Shown piece by piece: positions 45,717-55,430 of a stretch of 64,000 nucleotides of DNA. Position numbers and translations under genes: made by a program. This DNA comes from CAYQPF01 sp964419225 (GTDB lineage Bacteria > Cloacimonadota > Cloacimonadia > Cloacimonadales > CAYQPF01), in contig CAYQPF010000006.1 of assembly GCA_964419225.1 (NCBI GenBank), forward strand, positions 23,457 through 87,456. The letters run 5' to 3'. The stretch's first letter is position 1. The number at the start of each line of letters is the position of its first letter. The notes below the pieces were generated by a model. The model had not been told where the DNA came from, ran no database searches, and saw nothing but the letters and a program-made list of their open reading frames with translations.

Positions 45717-46424
45717 CTAATCCTTTATTTTTTTTTTTATTTGTTTAATTAAACCAGTTACAAACCCTGTGATCAAATAGATATAAACAATTGAAAAGAA
45801 TGTGATTGCCGGAAAATTCATTGCTAAAGCTGTAATTATAACCATGAACGGGATCATGAAGAAAAGACTGGAAAAAGGTTTGGTTGACTTATCAATTGCC
45901 TGATATTCAATCTTACTGATCATTAGGAAGGATACTATGGGCATAAGAATCATTAGAACTATCGAGTAGTTCAATTGATCCCAGAAGTAGTATTGAATAA
46001 GCATACCGGTAATGATCACACCGGCACCTGCAGGAATCGGGAGCCCTTCAAAGTTCTTTTTACTTGTCAGATCAAGATTTTTCAGATTGAACCTTACAAG
46101 TCTTAGTCCTCCGCATAAAACATAAAGAATCATTATGGCTAAACCCCAGTTTCCCAAAGTATATAAAAATGCTTTATAAGCAATAAAAGCAGGAGTAACT
46201 CCAAATGCTACAAAATCAGACAAGGTATCCCATTCAGCTCCAAATCTGCTCGATGCTTTGAGCAAACGTGCTACATTCCCATCCATTCCATCTAAAAACA
46301 GAGAAGCAATAATCATCCAACAGGAAACCTGGAAATTACTATCAGAAGCAAAGATCAAAGCCAGCATCGCAGAGATTAGACTGGCTGTAGTAAATAAATT
46401 TGGTATAATATATTTGATTTTCAT
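45717..46424 (-). CDS. pssA: CDP-diacylglycerol-serine O-phosphatidyltransferase
   Basis: An inner-membrane CDP-alcohol phosphatidyltransferase that makes phosphatidylserine. The catalytic motif DGMDGNVARLLKASSRFGAEWDTLSD fits D-G-x2-A-R-x8-G-x3-D-x3-D (residues near 45-70). About six hydrophobic spans are visible. It overlaps the psd-like gene by four bases and lies two bases before purS, a purine/phospholipid mixture that suggests packing into a house-keeping operon. Confidence 0.93.
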   Translation of the reverse strand: MKIKYIIPNLFTTASLISAMLALIFASDSNFQVSCWMIIASLFLDGMDGNVARLLKASSRFGAEWDTLSDFVAFGVTPAFIAYKAFLYTLGNWGLAIMILYVLCGGLRLVRFNLKNLDLTSKKNFEGLPIPAGAGVIITGMLIQYYFWDQLNYSIVLMILMPIVSFLMISKIEYQAIDKSTKPFSSLFFMIPFMVIITALAMNFPAITFFSIVYIYLITGFVTGLIKQIKKKIKD

Positions 46425-47029
46425 ATTTCTCCTTCTGTATTTTTAACTTTTGCTAAAAAACTTATTCCTGCAACTACTTTTTCTTTCAATTCGCAAGTCA
46501 AGATATATTCTTTAGGAATATTGATTTGACAAACTGCATTTCCCGGAACTAATCCAATCAAAGCTCCTGGTATAGTTCTTTTAAAATTATCCTGGAACAT
46601 CTTAACTTTTCTACTGATGAGTGTAACCCCAACTGGTAATGGAGAATCTTTACTAACAACTGAAGCAGCATTGAATACAGTATTCTCAAACGGGTATCTG
46701 AAATCAGAACTATGATAATAGCTCTTTTTAATTACTATTTCAATTAGATCTTTGTTTTCTCTAATTTCCGTAACTATTCCCGTTACTGGTGAGAAGATCA
46801 AATTCGGATCTTCTATAGTTGAATTTCTGGGATATCGGTAAATAAACAAGACCCAAATATAATACAAAAAGGCAAGTATTGACACATACTTATAACTACT
46901 AAACAGTTCTGAATCATACAAATTAAAGAAAAAACAAAGTATGATCACAGAAACAGGCAGCAGCATAGCCTTGTATTTCATCGTTGTCGCCATTTTCACA
47001 GCATCGTACGGATTAAATTTATCTTCCAT
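46421..47029 (-). CDS. Phosphatidylserine decarboxylase-like protein without the processing serine
   Basis: A 202-residue protein next to pssA, where archaeal-type short psd usually sits. Two N-terminal hydrophobic spans precede a lipoyl-like fold (FSPVTGIVTEI, PGALIGLVPGNAVCQINIP, KVVAGISFLAKV). The pyruvoyl-forming Gly-Ser of real decarboxylases (FGSR/LGST-type) aligns with Pro-Gly-Asn here, and no other Gly-Ser is in range. The gene may thus encode a non-catalytic or chemically different family member; the family call rests mainly on fold-like segments and location. Confidence 0.72.
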   Translation of the reverse strand: MEDKFNPYDAVKMATTMKYKAMLLPVSVIILCFFFNLYDSELFSSYKYVSILAFLYYIWVLFIYRYPRNSTIEDPNLIFSPVTGIVTEIRENKDLIEIVIKKSYYHSSDFRYPFENTVFNAASVVSKDSPLPVGVTLISRKVKMFQDNFKRTIPGALIGLVPGNAVCQINIPKEYILTCELKEKVVAGISFLAKVKNTEGEI

Positions 47030-48323
47030 TTATCCCAACTCTTTCTAAAATATAATCAGCATGTTGTATATATCTGTCGTACGAGAAAATGTTATCCAGA
47101 TCTTCCTGACTCATCACACTCATTATTTGCTCATCAGAGGCTATTAAAGACTTGAATGATGTTCTTTCCTGCCAAGCCTGCATGGCATATTTCTGCACCA
47201 GAGCATAAGCATCTTCCCGGGAAAATCCTTTCTCTGCCAGTTTTAAGAGAAAAACCTGAGAGAAAACAAGTCCGCAGGTCAATTCCAGGTTCTTCTGAAT
47301 ATTGTCTTTATAAACAACCAAATTTTCAATCATCGCAGTGGTTTTAACGAGCATATAATGCACCAGAATCGTGGAATCCGGCAGAATTATCCTTTCCACA
47401 GAAGAATGGCTGATATCTCTTTCGTGCCATAAAGCATTGTTTTCCATAGCGGCCATGCAGTTAGAACGAATCAGACGGGCAAGTCCGCAGAGTTGTTCAC
47501 TGGTGATGGGATTCTTCTTATGCGGCATAGCAGAAGAGCCTTTTTGTCCTTTGGAAAAATTCTCTTCCACTTCGAGGACTTCAGTACGTTGTAAATGTCT
47601 GATCTCGAGTGCAATTTTTTCAATGGTTGAGGCGATTATTGCTAATACAGACATAAATTCAGCATGCCTGTCCCGCTGAATAACCTGAGTCGAGATATTT
47701 ACCGGCTGAAGATCTAAATGAGCACATGCGATTTTCTCGATCTCCGGAGATAAATGAGCATAATTTCCAACTGCACCTGAATATTGTCCTACCGAAATAA
47801 CAGCGATGGCATTATCCAGTCTTTTCAAATTCCTTTGGCATTCATCATACCAAAGAGCAAACTTAAGCCCAAAGGCCGTAGGTTCAGCATGGATGCCGTG
47901 AGATCTGCCAATTGTCACAGTGTGCTTATAAGCTATTGCCTTATCAGCCAAAACAAGCAGGAGTTTTTCGATCCAGCTTCTGATGATTATTCCAGACTGT
48001 TTTAACTGTATAGATGTGGCAGTATCAAGCACATCAGAGGAGGTCATCCCATAATGGATCCATCTGGAAGATTCACCCACATACTCAGAAACATTGGTCA
48101 GAAAAGCAATTACATCGTGTTTGGTAGTTAGTTCAATCTCGTTTATTCTCTCAACATTAAAACCAGCCTTGTTGACAATATTTTCGAGATCAATATCAGG
48201 AATAATTCCTTTTTCATTGAGTGCTTTACAGGCAGCGAGTTCAACTTCAAGCCAGCAGTGATATCTGTTTTGAAGTTCCCAGATCTTACCCATTTCAGGC
48301 AAAGTATATCTTTCGATCATCAT
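47019..48323 (-). CDS. purB: Adenylosuccinate lyase
   Basis: PurB catalyses two purine steps: SAICAR to AICAR and adenylosuccinate to AMP. The signature SSAMPHKKNPITSEQLCGLAR lies near residue 262, preceded by the conserved TIGRSHGIHAEP and HYGMTSSDVLDT. The length of 434 is normal. Its stop overlaps the psd-like start by 11 bases. Confidence 0.97.
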   Translation of the reverse strand: MMIERYTLPEMGKIWELQNRYHCWLEVELAACKALNEKGIIPDIDLENIVNKAGFNVERINEIELTTKHDVIAFLTNVSEYVGESSRWIHYGMTSSDVLDTATSIQLKQSGIIIRSWIEKLLLVLADKAIAYKHTVTIGRSHGIHAEPTAFGLKFALWYDECQRNLKRLDNAIAVISVGQYSGAVGNYAHLSPEIEKIACAHLDLQPVNISTQVIQRDRHAEFMSVLAIIASTIEKIALEIRHLQRTEVLEVEENFSKGQKGSSAMPHKKNPITSEQLCGLARLIRSNCMAAMENNALWHERDISHSSVERIILPDSTILVHYMLVKTTAMIENLVVYKDNIQKNLELTCGLVFSQVFLLKLAEKGFSREDAYALVQKYAMQAWQERTSFKSLIASDEQIMSVMSQEDLDNIFSYDRYIQHADYILERVGINGR

Positions 48324-48340
48324 TTTCCCTTTTTATAAAT

Positions 48341-48925
48341 TTAATTCTGTTCAACTTGGTTAATTTCTTGGGTGATTTTGTCAATTTTAATATTTGCTAT
48401 GAGTTTATTCTTTTGAAATATTTCCAGTGATTTAATTACTCTGTTTTTATATTCTAGCTTTAAAATCGTATCGTATTGTTTTAAACTAATTTCTGTCGGA
48501 AGACCATTTCTTCCGAATTTAACATCATTCTCAGCTATTGTTTTGATTAAACTGCCAGGTGTATAAGATTCCCTAAAAAAAAGGGGAATTTGGCTAAATT
48601 GAGAATCTATCACAGTCAGAGAATCTGACCTGAAAGTAAGAAACGGCTGAGCATTTAACCCGAAAATCCCGCCTTCAATAAGAGTAATTTCTATACTGTC
48701 CTGAGCGACAATAGCCACAAAATCCTTGCGGAAGCTGAATAATTGGTAGTTCACATCTACAGTTCCCTCAACAACTACTGGAAAAAATGTTTTTATTCCG
48801 GCATAAAAATCAGTTATTGTATTATGAGGTTTAGGGTTAAGCGAACACCCTGTAGCTAAAAACAAAGCAAACAACAGAGAAATTAATAAAATTCTAGAAT
48901 TGAATTTCTTTATTAATGAAAACAT
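48341..48925 (-). CDS. Putative lipoprotein
   Basis: About 195 residues, with an N-terminal KKFNSRILLISLLFALFLATGC ending in a lipobox-like Cys. Beta-rich repeats follow (DSIEITLIEGGIFGLNAQPFL, SLTVIDSQFSQIPLFFR). It overlaps the end of the phosphoesterase gene. Possible starts are 48973, 48934 and 48925; the last has AAGG upstream and gives the cleanest signal peptide. It could be an outer-membrane-assembly lipoprotein of the LolB or DUF4292 kind, but no diagnostic motif is clear. Confidence 0.68.
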   Translation of the reverse strand: MFSLIKKFNSRILLISLLFALFLATGCSLNPKPHNTITDFYAGIKTFFPVVVEGTVDVNYQLFSFRKDFVAIVAQDSIEITLIEGGIFGLNAQPFLTFRSDSLTVIDSQFSQIPLFFRESYTPGSLIKTIAENDVKFGRNGLPTEISLKQYDTILKLEYKNRVIKSLEIFQKNKLIANIKIDKITQEINQVEQN

Positions 48926-49388
48926 AACCTTCATAATCTTTGAACTGGAAATTGATTTTAGCATTTTCAACATTCAAAAGTAAATAACTCGCTGTGTTGT
49001 TCCTGTCTATTACTCTTTTCAGGTGACCAGGATTAACAAGAATCGTGTTTTGATCCTTCATGAAATCAGGTTTGTGAGTGTGTCCATACAAAATTACCTG
49101 TTTTTTATTGCTGGAATATGAGCAGTCTTCCAGCCTGTGTACCAGTTTAAAATTAACATCCTCAATGTTGATCGATAATACTCGTTTATTTTCGTTCAGA
49201 TAATTATCATGATAAACGCCAGGTACATGGTAAATTTCTTTATCGGCCAAATCTTCTTCAAAACACTGCAAATCTTCTCCCTCATCACCTAAATGAAAAA
49301 GATAATCTATAGCTTCCTCTCTTTTGAGAACTTGTGATAATAGCTTCATATTTTGATGTGTATCAGAGATTACTAATATTTTTGTCAT
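48894..49388 (-). CDS. YfcE/MJ0936-type metallophosphoesterase
   Basis: 164 residues with the full calcineurin-like metal set: ILVISDTHQN (D-x-H), LFHLGDEGED (G-D), VPGVYHDN (G-N-x-D position, altered to YHDN), LYGHTHKPDF (G-H-x-H). It is likely a phosphodiesterase in the cytoplasm. It starts two bases after the kinase-like gene at 49390 and overlaps the lipoprotein start. Confidence 0.9.
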   Translation of the reverse strand: MTKILVISDTHQNMKLLSQVLKREEAIDYLFHLGDEGEDLQCFEEDLADKEIYHVPGVYHDNYLNENKRVLSINIEDVNFKLVHRLEDCSYSSNKKQVILYGHTHKPDFMKDQNTILVNPGHLKRVIDRNNTASYLLLNVENAKINFQFKDYEGYVFINKEIQF

Positions 49389-49389
49389 A

Positions 49390-50934
49390 TTATTTCTTTT
49401 TATGTATATCGAGCATAGTTAATTTATCTGTGTAAATCTTATAATTAATATCTTCCAAGTTTTTAAATTTATTAAGAATCTCACTAATCCTTTCAATTGA
49501 TTCTTTAATTTTCTTAACTCTGTTTTGATTCTTCTCGTCTAAGGCATTTTTCATTGATTCACAAAGCATATCCAAATTACCCTGCAGAATCATCAAAGGC
49601 TGATTGATCTCATGATTGGCAGTTATAGCCATAGCCATAATGGAATTTTTCTTCTCAAGTTCAATAATCGCTTTCTGACTATTTTTGATCTGTTCATTCG
49701 ATTTTTCTAACTCTGTATTTTTCTTCTGAATCTCCTGAAAAGTATTTATAAGAATTTCTTCTGTTTGTTTCCTGTCTGAAATATCTCTGAGAGTAGCCAG
49801 TAAGATTTCCCGATTCTCAAAGGTGATCTTTTTAATATAAACTTCCACATAAAATGAACTGAAATCGTTCCTTCTGATGGATTTGGTTTCAAAAAAAACA
49901 TCTGTACTATCAAAAACAGAGGCCCAAAGATCCAGAATATTGTTATTTTCGTAATCAAAAGCCAAAATGTCATTTTCGAAATTCAAATAAATCGCTTCTT
50001 CATATTCGATTCCATACATTTCCATCATTTTAATGTTCACATCAAAAATCGTGCCATCAATTTCCATCAGAATTATTGAATCATTGATAGAATTAATAAT
50101 GGTGGAAAGATTGGCTTTGGTTTGATTGTGAAGGTTTTCCAACATCTTTTTTTGCGAAATATCTGTGATCAAACCGTAAATTTTATCTTTCTTGTCCTTG
50201 TTCTTAACAATTTTTACCTGTTCCGAAATCCATTTAATAGAATTATTTTCATCTAAAATTCTGTATTCATGATAGAATTCGGTTTCTTCTGACTTTAAAA
50301 ATTTATTAAACAAATCCTTAGACTTTTTCAGATCTTCAACATGAACATTTTCATATCGTAGAGCCAAAGTCTCTGTTTTAGCACGTTTAGTCCTGGTAAT
50401 CTTATACCAGTTATCTGAGTATGAGATTGACTTCTCATTCAAATTCCAGATCCACATTCCTTCTTTACTATGATTGAGAAGAAAAGTCTGGTAATTTATA
50501 TTTCGAGTCTTGCCGGTTTGCTGGTATATCATTTTCTGCATTAAATTGAAATGATCTGCTAATAAACTTACAAAGGTTTTCATCTTATGTAAATACTTGG
50601 ATATATTTTTGTCCTGAGAATTAATTGGAGCTAAAAACAAGAATCCAACCAGGTTTTGACCTAAGTAAACAGGTTTTTCGATTAAAAGATTTTGATTCAG
50701 GTCACATTTAAAACAGAAATCATTCTTTTTACTGAGATTTTTCGGCAAAGATATAATCAGTTCCGAACTAAATTCTTCCGAGTAATCTTCTAAATCTAAT
50801 TTATGCTTTACCGGATATATTACTCTTTTGAAATCATTCGCCAGTAATAATGTCATGTTTTCCAGCTTAAAACTGTCGAAAAGGGTTTTTAAAAACTTCT
50901 GAGTAAAAAAATCCGGGAAGGTTCTTTTATTCAT
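49390..50934 (-). CDS. PAS-PAS-DHp protein lacking a kinase ATPase domain
   Basis: 514 residues. The N-terminal sensor (about 1-140; possibly PocR- or GAF-like, FCFKCDLNQNLLIEKPVYLG) is followed by PAS A (about 160-270, ending in GLITDISQKKMLE), PAS B (about 280-395, ending in LATLRDISDRKQTEE) and a coiled coil. A DHp helix with intact H-box follows (ITANHEINQPLMILQGNLDML). The protein then ends after the second DHp helix (KFKNLEDINYK). No ATP-binding domain follows in it or in the neighbours, so it cannot autophosphorylate alone. It may take phosphate from another kinase, or act as an adaptor. It overlaps the upstream gene by eight bases. Confidence 0.85.
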   Translation of the reverse strand: MNKRTFPDFFTQKFLKTLFDSFKLENMTLLLANDFKRVIYPVKHKLDLEDYSEEFSSELIISLPKNLSKKNDFCFKCDLNQNLLIEKPVYLGQNLVGFLFLAPINSQDKNISKYLHKMKTFVSLLADHFNLMQKMIYQQTGKTRNINYQTFLLNHSKEGMWIWNLNEKSISYSDNWYKITRTKRAKTETLALRYENVHVEDLKKSKDLFNKFLKSEETEFYHEYRILDENNSIKWISEQVKIVKNKDKKDKIYGLITDISQKKMLENLHNQTKANLSTIINSINDSIILMEIDGTIFDVNIKMMEMYGIEYEEAIYLNFENDILAFDYENNNILDLWASVFDSTDVFFETKSIRRNDFSSFYVEVYIKKITFENREILLATLRDISDRKQTEEILINTFQEIQKKNTELEKSNEQIKNSQKAIIELEKKNSIMAMAITANHEINQPLMILQGNLDMLCESMKNALDEKNQNRVKKIKESIERISEILNKFKNLEDINYKIYTDKLTMLDIHKKK

Positions 50935-51355
50935 TATAATCTTGGAAGATGGTGGACTTGAATAATTCTACAGTTGCTTTTTGGTATGTTTCTCCCGGCC
51001 ATAATGGTCTTTCCAGTTTTTCCATAACCTTGATATACCCTTTTGTTGTTTTGGATTCTATTTCTATCTGGGTTAATCTGCTCGTAATTACTTCACCCTT
51101 ACTGGTATATACCTTGATCATTATATTCTGTTTTCCTGATTTATATGACTGATTCTCTATAGTAAAAGTTACGTCCACACTAACCTTAGTAATATTCTCA
51201 ATCTGAACATCTTTAATAATGATATTCTTTTTTTCATATTTCGACCAACAGGCTCTTAAGGAAATTCCGAAAATAACCAGAACTAATATTGCTAATTTCA
51301 CCCAGCCGGGGATTGATCTTTTCCGACGGAAATCAGGGATTTCTATGTTTGCCAT
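50927..51355 (-). CDS. Small membrane-anchored hypothetical protein
   Basis: 142 residues: a basic N-terminus (FRRKRSIPGW), one membrane span (VKLAILVLVIFGISLRAC), and a ~95-residue extracytoplasmic beta domain (VDVTFTIENQSYKSGKQNIMIKVY, WPGETYQKATVELFK) reminiscent of LEA14/FxLYD-type folds. The function is unknown. It starts two bases after the copA stop. Confidence 0.75.
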   Translation of the reverse strand: MANIEIPDFRRKRSIPGWVKLAILVLVIFGISLRACWSKYEKKNIIIKDVQIENITKVSVDVTFTIENQSYKSGKQNIMIKVYTSKGEVITSRLTQIEIESKTTKGYIKVMEKLERPLWPGETYQKATVELFKSTIFQDYNE

Positions 51356-51357
51356 TC

Positions 51358-53535
51358 TTACTCCTGCAAAAATTTTATTCTTTTTATACTTAATGAATTT
51401 AGAACCACAGAAACAGAACTAAAAGCCATCGCTCCTCCAGCAATTATTGGGTCCAAAGAACCACTTGCCGCAAAAGGAATGCATATGGCATTATAGATAA
51501 ATGCCCAAAATAAATTCATTTTTATTTTGCTCATTGTAACATTAGATAATTTTATTACATTTACAATATCCGTCAAATCATTTTTTATCAAAACTATATT
51601 TGATGTTTCCATTGCAATATCTGTTGCTGCACCTACAGCAATACTTACATCGGCCGTAGCAAGTGCAGGAGCATCGTTGATCCCGTCTCCCACCATCATG
51701 ACCAGTCCTTTCTTTTGCTTGATTTTTTCTATTTCTTTCGCCTTTTGATCAGGGAGAACTTCAGAAATAAAACTGGTAATACCTAACTCTTCTGCAATTC
51801 TTTTGGTTGAATTATGATTATCACCACTGATAATCTGGATTTCTATGCCTATTTTACGTAGTTTATCAACCAAGTGTACAGCAGAATCTCTGACTTTATC
51901 TGTGAATGATAATACACCTAAGAGCTTTTCCCTATCAGCGACATAAACCAAAGTATAACCCTGGTTTTCTAAAACAGTTAAATCTGTTTTATTCTGCAGA
52001 TCAACTCCCTCTTCCAGGATAAATTTCTTTGTCCCGACAAAAAAGGTATTGGAATTCCAATCTATTTTCACACCCTTACCCGGTATGGAAATAAATTTAT
52101 CCGGGTCTGGAATAAGATCAAAGATCTTTAATGCTTTGTGAAAGATCTCTACTCCTAATAAATGTTCAGATTTTTTTTCTGCTATCGCAGCAATCCGGAG
52201 TATTTCTTCAGTTTCCAAATTTGAAAAGGAGTTTATTACTTTTAATCCAGGCTTCCCTTGGGTTACTGTTCCTGTTTTATCAAATACAATTGTATGAACT
52301 TTACAAGCTTTCTCCAGAGTAAAGCCATCCTTAATCAGAATTCCTAAATCAGCTGCCTTGCCCATACTTACCATCAAAGCTGTCGGAGTTGCCAAACCCA
52401 GAGCACAGGGGCAGGAAATGACCAATACAGAGATGGCACTCAGTATGCCATGTACAAAATCTCCTTTGAAAACTACCCAACCGATAAATGTTAAAAAAGA
52501 TATCAGCAAAATGCCAGGTACGAATATTCCTGTAATTTTATCTGCTAATCTCTGAATTTCGGTTTTAGAATTCATGGCATTTTTTACAGATTTAATGATA
52601 TTAGCCAAAACAGTATCATTCCCGATACAGGTAACTTTCATTGTAATTGATCCATTTTTGTTTACTGTCGCCCCAATTACTTTATCACCGATCTCTTTAG
52701 CAACAGGAATACTTTCGCCTGTAATCATGCTTTCATCCACAAAAGTAGTACCTTCAATGATTAAGCCATCCAAGGGTATCTTTTCACCGGGTTTGATCAG
52801 TAAAATATCATCTACAACAATTCTCGATATGTGTATGTTAACTAGTTCTTCGTTCTTGATAATTGTGGCATATTGTGGCTGAAGCTTTACAATTCTTTTG
52901 AGAGATTCGGTAGTTTTACCTTTAGCAAATTCTTCCAGAAACTTTCCTAATAAAACCAGTGTAATAATTATCGCAGAAGTCTCAAAATAAAGGTGTGGCA
53001 TGGGAGTTTCGATATGATCATTATAGATAATATTGTAAATACTCAAAACATATGCCGAACTTGTTCCTAAAACGATTAATACATCCATGTTCAGTATCTT
53101 TGAACGAAAACTCAACCAGGCACTTTTATAAAAATGCCATCCTATGTAAAACTGAATAATGGAAGCCAATCCTAACTGCAGATATACATTACCCAGAAAA
53201 CTGATTTCCAGATCGATGAAAGAAAATATCATATTCAGCAATAACGGGAAACTTAGAATTGCTGAAATAATAAATTTTCGTTTTAATAATTTCAGGTAAT
53301 AATTCGGTTTTTCCAGTTCCTCAGAAACATTTTCTTCCACATCATAACCTGTTTTTTTTATTTTAGCCACTATTTCAGCTATTGAAATTGTATTTGGATG
53401 ATAATCCAGTTGAACTGTTGCTGTTCCATAATGTACTTCAACTTTGTTGATACCCGGCATTTGGGAAAGCACTTTCTGAATCCTGGTTGCACAGGCACTG
53501 CAATGCATGCCGATTATTTGTAAACTTGTTTTCAT
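51358..53535 (-). CDS. copA: Copper-exporting P1B-type ATPase
   Basis: An inner-membrane Cu+ exporter. One N-terminal metal-binding domain (GMHCSACATRIQKVL, Cys at about 12 and 15) is followed by eight expected spans. The family motifs are TGES, CPC in VISCPCALGLATPTALMV, the phosphorylation site DKTGTVTQG and MVGDGINDAPAL. The length of 725 is typical for a single-HMA CopA. It lies ten bases after tsaD. No CueR or CsoR is nearby, but a metal-stress operon starts at 59171. Confidence 0.96.
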   Translation of the reverse strand: MKTSLQIIGMHCSACATRIQKVLSQMPGINKVEVHYGTATVQLDYHPNTISIAEIVAKIKKTGYDVEENVSEELEKPNYYLKLLKRKFIISAILSFPLLLNMIFSFIDLEISFLGNVYLQLGLASIIQFYIGWHFYKSAWLSFRSKILNMDVLIVLGTSSAYVLSIYNIIYNDHIETPMPHLYFETSAIIITLVLLGKFLEEFAKGKTTESLKRIVKLQPQYATIIKNEELVNIHISRIVVDDILLIKPGEKIPLDGLIIEGTTFVDESMITGESIPVAKEIGDKVIGATVNKNGSITMKVTCIGNDTVLANIIKSVKNAMNSKTEIQRLADKITGIFVPGILLISFLTFIGWVVFKGDFVHGILSAISVLVISCPCALGLATPTALMVSMGKAADLGILIKDGFTLEKACKVHTIVFDKTGTVTQGKPGLKVINSFSNLETEEILRIAAIAEKKSEHLLGVEIFHKALKIFDLIPDPDKFISIPGKGVKIDWNSNTFFVGTKKFILEEGVDLQNKTDLTVLENQGYTLVYVADREKLLGVLSFTDKVRDSAVHLVDKLRKIGIEIQIISGDNHNSTKRIAEELGITSFISEVLPDQKAKEIEKIKQKKGLVMMVGDGINDAPALATADVSIAVGAATDIAMETSNIVLIKNDLTDIVNVIKLSNVTMSKIKMNLFWAFIYNAICIPFAASGSLDPIIAGGAMAFSSVSVVLNSLSIKRIKFLQE

Positions 53536-53545
53536 TTATTCGTCC

Positions 53546-54556
53546 TCAAATTATTCTTATACCTTTGGTCGAAAAAGCATTTGTACTTAAATCAGAAAAA
53601 TCCTGATTCAGATATTTTTCAACAGCAGCCGCAGCTATCATTGCACCATTATCCATACAAAGTTTCAAAGGTGGGTAAAAAAGTTCCAATCCTTTTATCT
53701 TTTCCTCAAATAATTCCCTTAATCTTGAGTTTGCTGATACTCCGCCTGCTAAAACTATTTTCTTTATTCCCTCTGCTTTGGCATATTTTAAAGTCTTTGT
53801 TACTAATATTTCTATGATTGCTTCCTGGGCTGAAGCTGCAATGTCAGACAGATGTTCAGCAATAAATTCCCCAGTTTGATTCTTTACATAATTCATGATT
53901 GAGGTTTTAAGACCACTATAACTGAAATCATAACCTGGCTCACGTTCCAATCCTCTGGGAAAACTGACAAAATTTCTGTCCCCTTTTTTGGCAAGCCGGT
54001 CTATGACAGGGCCTCCCGGATAACCTAATTTCAGGATCTTAGCTACTTTATCGAAGGCTTCTCCTGATGCATCATCACGCGTCTTCCCCACAACTGTAAA
54101 GTCTTCCTGGGTCCGGAAGTTCACCAGTTCTGTATGCCCTCCTGAAATAACCAAGGCTAAATAGGGTGGTTTTAAATCTGGAAAAGCAATCTTGTTCGCA
54201 TACAGATGTCCTATCATATGGTTTACACAAATCAGAGGCTTTTTTAAAGCAAAAGCCAGACTCTTAGCAAAGGACAAGCCGACTAACAGCGAGCCAATTA
54301 AGCCGGGATTCACAGATACAGCGATTGCAGCAATATCATCCCAAGCTAATTTACTTTCTTCTAAAGTTGCTTGCAGAATTGGCAAGATGTTCTTCAAATG
54401 AAGCCTGGAAGCTAATTCAGGCACGACTCCCCCAAATAATTCATGATCCGGTTGAGAAGATATAATATTAGATAAAACCTTGTAATCCGAATCAATGATT
54501 CCCATTGATGTGTCATCACATGACGTTTCGATTCCTAAAATATAAAATTTACTCAT
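53546..54556 (-). CDS. tsaD: tRNA N6-adenosine threonylcarbamoyltransferase
   Basis: TsaD transfers threonylcarbamoyl to A37 of ANN-decoding tRNAs, with TsaB/C/E partners elsewhere. It contains GIETSCDDTSMGI at the start, the metal-binding HMIGHLYANKI (two His), SGGHTELV and the C-terminal VLAGGVSANSRLRE with LCMDNGAMIAAAA. The length of 336 is standard. It overlaps the YbbR gene by eight bases. Confidence 0.97.
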   Translation of the reverse strand: MSKFYILGIETSCDDTSMGIIDSDYKVLSNIISSQPDHELFGGVVPELASRLHLKNILPILQATLEESKLAWDDIAAIAVSVNPGLIGSLLVGLSFAKSLAFALKKPLICVNHMIGHLYANKIAFPDLKPPYLALVISGGHTELVNFRTQEDFTVVGKTRDDASGEAFDKVAKILKLGYPGGPVIDRLAKKGDRNFVSFPRGLEREPGYDFSYSGLKTSIMNYVKNQTGEFIAEHLSDIAASAQEAIIEILVTKTLKYAKAEGIKKIVLAGGVSANSRLRELFEEKIKGLELFYPPLKLCMDNGAMIAAAAVEKYLNQDFSDLSTNAFSTKGIRII

Positions 54557-55430
54557 CTAAATAAACCTGTACTCTTTCTGGTGTATATTTTTTTACTTTT
54601 ATCGTTACCGGCGTTGTAATGCTAACCTTTGCACTTGTAACTCTCTCTGCATTTCTTAAGTCGATTGTGGCTCTGATTCTCTTCATTTCAGCTGATGTTA
54701 TTCTGCCCTTGAAAGTGAGAATCATAGAAATCCGGTTAGGCACTATTCTGTACTTTTTCGTACTCAGGACACTTACGGGAAAATCTTTGATCACTTGCTC
54801 ATTAATAATCTGCTTGCTTTCATGCAGAGTTATTGTTTGAGGATATATTTGAAACAGATCTGATTCTTTTTCTAAAACAATTTTATTATTATCATTTAAA
54901 TCTGATAACTCCAGTTTGGGTGAGTTTAAACTTATTAAAGTATCCAGTCCTTTGATTGGTCCGGTAATTTGAATTTTTTGGGGTGTGTAGTAAAAATTCT
55001 TCTCCGCATATTTCGCTGTAACACCCTCATTTGCATAATTCAATTTAACTCTGACAAATTTGTGTCCAACTCTGTCAACCTCCACACAAATAATTGAATC
55101 AATAATAACCTCATACTTGATTTTTAAGAGTTTAGAATTTGTAAAATTCCTGCTGTTAACTCTGAAATAATTGGAACCCTTCTTTACGTTTAGCCCATTA
55201 AGTTCATAAACAGGTTTATAGATTTTAGTTAGTAAAATGAAATAACCCTGTGCCTTGACATTTACAGTAATTTCCTTTAAATTCATTTTAGTGACAATCA
55301 AATCAGCAGGAATATTCTTTATTATTACAGGTAACTGCAATTGCACATGTTGATCGCGTAAGAGGATCATCTGTAGCCAAAATAAACAGGCAAACAACAA
55401 GGCAATAATTTTATAACTGAGTTTGCTCAT
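54549..55430 (-). CDS. YbbR/CdaR-like protein
   Basis: 293 residues: an N-terminal membrane anchor (KIIALLFACLFWLQMILL), then tandem YbbR-type beta domains (VQLQLPVIIKNIPADLIV, QIYPQTITLHESKQ-type strands, PVTIKVKKYTPERVQVYLDE at the end). CdaR regulates diadenylate cyclase CdaA in Firmicutes; CdaA is not in the window. The ATG overlaps the stop of the protease-barrel gene (TAATG). Confidence 0.82.
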   Translation of the reverse strand: MSKLSYKIIALLFACLFWLQMILLRDQHVQLQLPVIIKNIPADLIVTKMNLKEITVNVKAQGYFILLTKIYKPVYELNGLNVKKGSNYFRVNSRNFTNSKLLKIKYEVIIDSIICVEVDRVGHKFVRVKLNYANEGVTAKYAEKNFYYTPQKIQITGPIKGLDTLISLNSPKLELSDLNDNNKIVLEKESDLFQIYPQTITLHESKQIINEQVIKDFPVSVLSTKKYRIVPNRISMILTFKGRITSAEMKRIRATIDLRNAERVTSAKVSITTPVTIKVKKYTPERVQVYLDE

